Shown here: piece after piece, positions 6,285-9,251 of the stretch | How the letters are laid out: the number at the start of each line of letters is the position of its first letter | Numbering within the stretch: the stretch's first letter is position 1 | DNA from: Syntrophobacterales bacterium | Lineage (GTDB): Bacteria > Desulfobacterota > Syntrophorhabdia > Syntrophorhabdales > WCHB1-27 | Direction of reading: 5' to 3' | NCBI GenBank assembly: GCA_017881765.1 | Contig: JADGQN010000167.1 | Span: forward strand, 1-9,251 | Length of the DNA stretch: 9,251 nucleotides | Program-made: the position numbers and the translations under genes | Notes under the pieces: generated by a model | The model's database searches: none | What the model was told of the DNA's origin: nothing | What the model saw: only the letters and a program-made list of their open reading frames with translations

Positions 6285-6308
6285 GCGATTCTCATCTCGA
6301 GCAAGGCA

Positions 6309-7241
6309 CTACCATTCGATCAGGTTTTTCAGGGTTTTTCGTTCCCCGTTGAGGTAGCGCTGAATATTTTCTCCGATCACGGCCATGGCCTGTTCGACAT
6401 AGACGTCGCTTGGCCCGCCCATATGGGGAATTACCATCACATTCTTCATGCCCCAAAATGGATGGTCTGAAGGCAGCGGCTCCTGACGGTAGACGTCAAG
6501 GCCAGCGCCCGCAATCTTACCGGCATTCAGGGCGCTGATAAGCGCTTCGTCATCGATCAACTCTCCCCGGGAAAGATTGATGAGAAAGGCGGTAGGCTTC
6601 ATGGCCGCAAGGACTTTCGGCCCTACGATGTTGTTCGTTTCGGGCGTATGAGGGGCGACGAGGATCAAAAAATCGACCTGCCCGGCTACTTTTACGATGT
6701 CTTGGGGACCATAAAAATGGTCGATCCACTCTACGTTCCTCTTCGCGATATCCATCCCGAAGACTTCCATACCGAAGACTTTGCACTTGCGCGCTACCTC
6801 CTCGCCGATGACCCCGATGCCAAGAATTCCCGCTTTTTTTCTCCAGAGGAGTTTGGACGGCCGGTTCACCCAGAGCGCCTTGTCCTGATTTCTTACTACT
6901 TCGGAAAGGTCTCTATTGAGGGCAAGCATGAGCAGCATGACCATCTCGGACACTTGCGGGGCGTGGATGCCGCGGGTGGTACTGATGATGACATCCTTCT
7001 TCAGTGAGGGCAAACGCGTAATATAGTCCGTCCCGGTCGTCACAGCCTGTATCCACTTTAGCTTTGACGCCTTCTGCATAAGGCCGTCGGAGATCCTGGC
7101 ACACAAGAGTGCATCCGCCTGTTCGATAAATTCGCCAACCTCTTCTTCATTTGTAGCCGCATGAATGACAAGATCCGGAAACTTCTCGCTTATTGCCTGT
7201 TTATACCCTTTTGCCAACTTGTCGAGCACGAGTACATTCAT
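6309..7241 (-). CDS. D-isomer-specific 2-hydroxyacid dehydrogenase (GhrA/phosphoglycerate dehydrogenase-like)
   Basis: This NAD(P)-dependent cytoplasmic enzyme should interconvert a 2-oxoacid and a D-2-hydroxyacid. It has the family layout: a split catalytic domain (about 1-95 and 280-310) around a nucleotide-binding domain (about 100-278). The dinucleotide motif GIGVIG is at 141-146 with Asp164 at the end of the second strand, which favours NAD over NADP. The catalytic triad is in place: Arg225 in NLSRGELID, Glu254 in DVYRQEPLP and His273 in IPHMGG. At 310 residues it has the normal length of the short glyoxylate/hydroxypyruvate reductase-like group and no C-terminal ACT domain, so it is unlikely to be a biosynthetic SerA. 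The substrate cannot be named. GGAGG (complement of 7251-7255) lies 9 nt before the ATG. A DUF2124-like gene follows 24 nt downstream. Confidence 0.9.
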   Translation of the reverse strand: MNVLVLDKLAKGYKQAISEKFPDLVIHAATNEEEVGEFIEQADALLCARISDGLMQKASKLKWIQAVTTGTDYITRLPSLKKDVIISTTRGIHAPQVSEMVMLLMLALNRDLSEVVRNQDKALWVNRPSKLLWRKKAGILGIGVIGEEVARKCKVFGMEVFGMDIAKRNVEWIDHFYGPQDIVKVAGQVDFLILVAPHTPETNNIVGPKVLAAMKPTAFLINLSRGELIDDEALISALNAGKIAGAGLDVYRQEPLPSDHPFWGMKNVMVIPHMGGPSDVYVEQAMAVIGENIQRYLNGERKTLKNLIEW

Positions 7242-7277
7242 TTCCGTCTTCCTCCCTCAGCGTTATGGATAATAATC

Positions 7278-7293
7278 TTTTGCGCCCGCAAAA
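7278..7293. promoter_or_regulatory. Perfect palindromic candidate operator
   Basis: TTTTGCG (7278-7284), CC, CGCAAAA (7287-7293) forms a perfect 7-bp inverted repeat. It begins at the -10 hexamer of the predicted minus-strand promoter and covers its expected start site, a classic place for a repressor to bind. It could also form a small hairpin at the 5' end of the transcript. The regulator is unknown; none is encoded in the window. Confidence 0.45.
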
Positions 7294-7321
7294 TATACCT
7301 CTTGTCGCATACAAAGGACAA
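7292..7321 (-). promoter_or_regulatory. Candidate promoter of the dehydrogenase/DUF2124 operon
   Basis: On the minus strand TTGTCC (complement of 7316-7321, 4 of 6) is followed after 18 nt by TATATT (complement of 7292-7297, 5 of 6). Transcription would begin near 7285, giving a leader of about 44 nt. Two dyads overlap it: one covers the -35 region and one covers the -10 edge and start site. Confidence 0.45.
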
Positions 7322-7322
7322 G
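7301..7322. promoter_or_regulatory. Second dyad over the -35 region
   Basis: CTTGTC (7301-7306) and GACAAG (7317-7322) form a perfect 6-bp inverted repeat with a 10-nt spacer, centres about 26 bp from the first dyad. It spans the predicted minus-strand -35 element. Possibly a second regulator site, or chance. Confidence 0.3.
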
Positions 7323-7348
7323 CGCTGATATTTAACAAATGAGCGATA

Positions 7349-7357
7349 TGGTATAAA
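7349..7357 (+). promoter_or_regulatory. Candidate extended -10 promoter of the TMEM175 gene
   Basis: TGGTATAAA is a good extended -10 (TG, one base, then TATAAA, 5 of 6). The best -35-like element, TTAACA at 7332-7337, is only 14 nt away, which fits an extended -10 promoter that does not rely on a -35. Transcription would start near 7364, about 40 nt before the ATG. Confidence 0.45.
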
Positions 7358-7404
7358 ATTACAGGACATAATCTAATCGCACAGGATACGCGAGGCTCGC
7401 TGCC

Positions 7405-8046
7405 ATGACAAAAAAACCTGCTCAGCCCAATCCGAAGCATGCCGCCGCGCCAGAGTCAGCCCACCACGGCAAACTCAGCCTCGAGCGTCTTGTCTTCTTC
7501 AGCGATGGCGTCTTCGCTATTGCGGTTACGTTGCTGGCTCTCGAAATTCGCTTGCCAGCAACGGAAGGGACGCTGACGAACATGCAGCTTCTTCATAACC
7601 TTGAGGTGATCTGGCCGAAATACCTGAGTTACGTCGTCAGTTTCATGGTTATTGGCTTCTTCTGGATGGGACATCACAAGAAATTTCGTCTCATTGAGCG
7701 GTATGATCACAGTCTGCTGATGCTCAACCTTCTCCTGCTTATGGTCATCGCATTTGTCCCGTTTCCTACATCGGTGCTCAGTGCGCACTGGAATCAGACA
7801 GCTACTATCTTCTACGCACTGACCATGACGCTGGCGGGCGTGCTATCGGCGGCAATCTGGTGGTATGCGTCGCGTCACAACCGGCTCGTTAACCCGCATT
7901 TGGATCCGCAACAGAGTCGACGCGAGATGCTGAGGGCGCTCGTTGTGCCCGGTGTTTTCATGTTTTCTGTCGGCCTTGCGCTGATCAATGCTGACTTGGC
8001 AAAATTCTCCTGGTTGCTTATAGCACTGCTCGAATGGTTTATTTGA
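7405..8046 (+). CDS. TMEM175-family (DUF1211) membrane protein, probable potassium channel
   Basis: The 213-residue protein carries the family signature RLVFFSDGVFAIAVTLLALE (28-47), including the FSDGVFAIA motif that defines TMEM175 proteins, whose bacterial members form tetrameric potassium-selective channels in the inner membrane. Six hydrophobic segments are visible at about 31-50, 71-88, 104-124, 134-155, 178-195 and 200-213. The last is short and the protein stops within or just after it. The 24-residue N-terminus is polar, with a Pro/Ala/His-rich stretch. GAGG at 7392-7395 is 9 nt before the ATG. The gene stands alone, divergent from the dehydrogenase operon, and ends before a strong hairpin. 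The channel role is inferred from the family and not from neighbours. Confidence 0.88.
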   Translation: MTKKPAQPNPKHAAAPESAHHGKLSLERLVFFSDGVFAIAVTLLALEIRLPATEGTLTNMQLLHNLEVIWPKYLSYVVSFMVIGFFWMGHHKKFRLIERYDHSLLMLNLLLLMVIAFVPFPTSVLSAHWNQTATIFYALTMTLAGVLSAAIWWYASRHNRLVNPHLDPQQSRREMLRALVVPGVFMFSVGLALINADLAKFSWLLIALLEWFI

Positions 8047-8060
8047 CGGTTTTTACAGAA

Positions 8061-8099
8061 CTTATCCCGGGGGCTCTTTCTTGGAGCCCCCGGGATAAG
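8061..8099. terminator. Perfect 16-bp hairpin, probable bidirectional terminator
   Basis: CTTATCCCGGGGGCTC (8061-8076) pairs perfectly with GAGCCCCCGGGATAAG (8084-8099) around a 7-nt loop. It lies 14 nt after the channel gene stop and 11 nt beyond the stop of the convergent ABC gene, so it can end both transcripts. There is no long T-run after the stem on either strand; a TTTTT lies just outside on the left (8050-8054, A-run on the minus strand). It is therefore not a textbook intrinsic terminator, though position and stem strength argue for that role. Confidence 0.75.
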
Positions 8100-8110
8100 A
8101 AAGATCGTTT

Positions 8111-9251
8111 CTAATAAATGTGACGGGCGGGCCAGACTCCCATCTTTATTACCTTACCCTTCTGCACCTGGTCAACACGCACCTTATCAACACCCTCGAT
8201 CTTACCCGGACCGTAGGTTAACGGCGTACTGCTTATGCCGCCGGTCTCAAGGTTTTTGATCTGGTAAAAGCCGAAGTTCAGCACGTCAACCGGCTTCAAC
8301 TTCTCAAGCGGCATCTTCTGCATGGCGAGCCTCAATGCCTCAACCTGCGTCATGACCTCAAGCATGCCTCCCATATACTGGCTGTGCCTGGCGAATTTAT
8401 TGGGGTGATACTTCTTCTGCAGGTCCACCTGGAACTTTACACCGGGGGTGCTGAGTTCGTCCCAGGGAGGAAAGCCACCGGCGACGACAAAACCGTCGCC
8501 CAGTTCGCCCATGGCGTCAGCAAACACGGGGAGGTGACTTGGCGTGCCGCAAGCAAAGGTTAACTTGTAAGGCTGAAAAGGGCCCATGCCCAATCTGACC
8601 ATCTCCTTTACGGTCGGCTGTGAACCGGGATTAATCATCATGCCAACGGCAAGGTCAACGTTGTTCTGTTTGAGCCACATAAGCTGGGTGGTCGGCGGAG
8701 ATGTGGGGACGAGCGGCACGTACTGGATACCGGCAAAGTCATAGCCCATCTTCTTGAGATATGCCTCCATCTGAGGTATCTCGATCGATTTACCCATCGC
8801 GTTATCAGCGGTCAGGTAGGCAACCCGCGGTTTTCTGTTCCCCTTCCATCTCTCTTTGTACCAATCGGCCGCGGCCGCCAGGCCATCGGTATAAATGGGG
8901 TAATAGCTGAGGATGGTTCCGGGAGGTTCAAGGAGAAAAGGACCGGTGGACATGCTGGGGGCACCGAAACCGTCCTGCTTCAACCTGTCTTTCAGAGCAA
9001 GCGCTGTGGGCGCCCCCGAGGCTCTGTAGACCAGTATTCCCTTGGCCTTAAGCTCCTCGTAAATGGAGAGCGCCTTTGCGGGCTTGAGCTCGTCATCCCG
9101 CCACAGAAGCTCTATCGTCACATCGGCGGGCCACTTTTCCTTGCGCCACGGGGCCAGATTCTTTGTTTCATTTACATATTTGACGTAGTCTTCGTAGGCC
9201 TGCAGGATCGCCGCTGAGTCCTCGGCGTAGGGTCCCGTGAGCGACATGGTG
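8111..9251 (-). CDS. Branched-chain amino acid-type ABC transporter substrate-binding protein, 5' end outside window
   Basis: This periplasmic receptor would deliver a ligand to a LivHMGF-type permease. The frame is open to the window edge: the codon before the Met at 9247 is Thr, and the text TMSLTGPYAEDSAAI is the usual first strand and loop (SLTGPYA) of Peripla_BP_6 proteins. The Met is therefore internal, and the signal peptide and first strand lie outside. Visible parts include VTIELLWRDDELKPAKALSI, then GILVYRASGAPTALALKDRL, the segment PRVAYLTADNAMGKS, the VDLAVGMMINPGSQPTVKEM region, and a C-terminal substrate-type end (GKIEGVDKVRVDQVQKGKVI). About 380 residues are present. Family members bind Leu/Ile/Val, amides, urea or aromatic acids; the ligand cannot be decided here. 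No permease or ATPase genes are in view; they may lie beyond the right edge. Confidence 0.85.
   Translation of the reverse strand, partial: TMSLTGPYAEDSAAILQAYEDYVKYVNETKNLAPWRKEKWPADVTIELLWRDDELKPAKALSIYEELKAKGILVYRASGAPTALALKDRLKQDGFGAPSMSTGPFLLEPPGTILSYYPIYTDGLAAAADWYKERWKGNRKPRVAYLTADNAMGKSIEIPQMEAYLKKMGYDFAGIQYVPLVPTSPPTTQLMWLKQNNVDLAVGMMINPGSQPTVKEMVRLGMGPFQPYKLTFACGTPSHLPVFADAMGELGDGFVVAGGFPPWDELSTPGVKFQVDLQKKYHPNKFARHSQYMGGMLEVMTQVEALRLAMQKMPLEKLKPVDVLNFGFYQIKNLETGGISSTPLTYGPGKIEGVDKVRVDQVQKGKVIKMGVWPARHIY

Noticed and set aside
5856..6470. 204-codon plus-strand frame across the DUF2124-like gene
   Set aside because: It is a shadow spanning two real minus-strand genes.
1..9251. CRISPR arrays, tRNA or rRNA genes, phage or transposase genes
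   Set aside because: I looked on both strands and found no regularly spaced repeats, cloverleaf-like sequence, or integrase/transposase coding sequence.

Overview
The window looks like a chromosomal segment of an anaerobic, metabolically versatile Gram-negative bacterium, most likely a syntroph-type or deltaproteobacterial (Desulfobacterota) lineage. This is inferred from three things: a CaiB/BaiF-type CoA-transferase end next to an ADP-forming acyl-CoA synthetase, a branched-chain-type ABC substrate-binding protein, and exported aromatic- and glycine-rich proteins of a kind seen in such genomes. No rRNA, tRNA or phylogenetic marker is present, so the assignment is tentative.

Layout, left to right. 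(1) 1-2261, plus strand: the last 21 codons of a probable type III CoA-transferase, then after 2 nt a 730-residue NDP-forming acyl-CoA synthetase. Its linker between the CoA-ligase half and the ATP-grasp half carries a ~121-125 bp inverted-repeat (MITE-like) element translated in frame. (2) 2404-5187, plus strand: three consecutive genes for exported proteins, apparently one operon. They encode an aromatic-patch/Gly-rich protein, a seven-repeat virginiamycin B lyase-like beta-propeller, and a Tyr/Trp/Arg-rich protein with a basic tail. (3) 5188-5777: mostly non-coding, but holding on the minus strand a 50-residue zinc-ribbon protein (5311-5463) with its own ribosome binding site. (4) 5778-7241, minus strand: a two-gene operon of a D-isomer-specific 2-hydroxyacid dehydrogenase followed by a DUF2124-like protein. 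(5) 7242-7404: a divergent promoter region with two dyads around the predicted minus-strand promoter. (6) 7405-8046, plus strand: a TMEM175-family channel. (7) 8061-8099: a perfect 16-bp hairpin between convergent genes, probably a two-way terminator. (8) 8111-9251, minus strand: a periplasmic substrate-binding protein whose start lies outside the window.

Functionally, block 1 fits acyl-CoA chemistry (CoA transfer, or acyl-CoA cleavage coupled to ATP formation). The ABC binding protein would supply small organic acids or amino acids. The dehydrogenase would interconvert a 2-oxoacid and a 2-hydroxyacid. Block 2 looks like an unrelated envelope or cell-surface locus. The best leads are the in-frame mobile element inside the synthetase, the exported trio, the unassigned dehydrogenase/DUF2124 pair and the dyad-flanked promoter. 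Nothing here is clearly a defence system, prophage or CRISPR locus.
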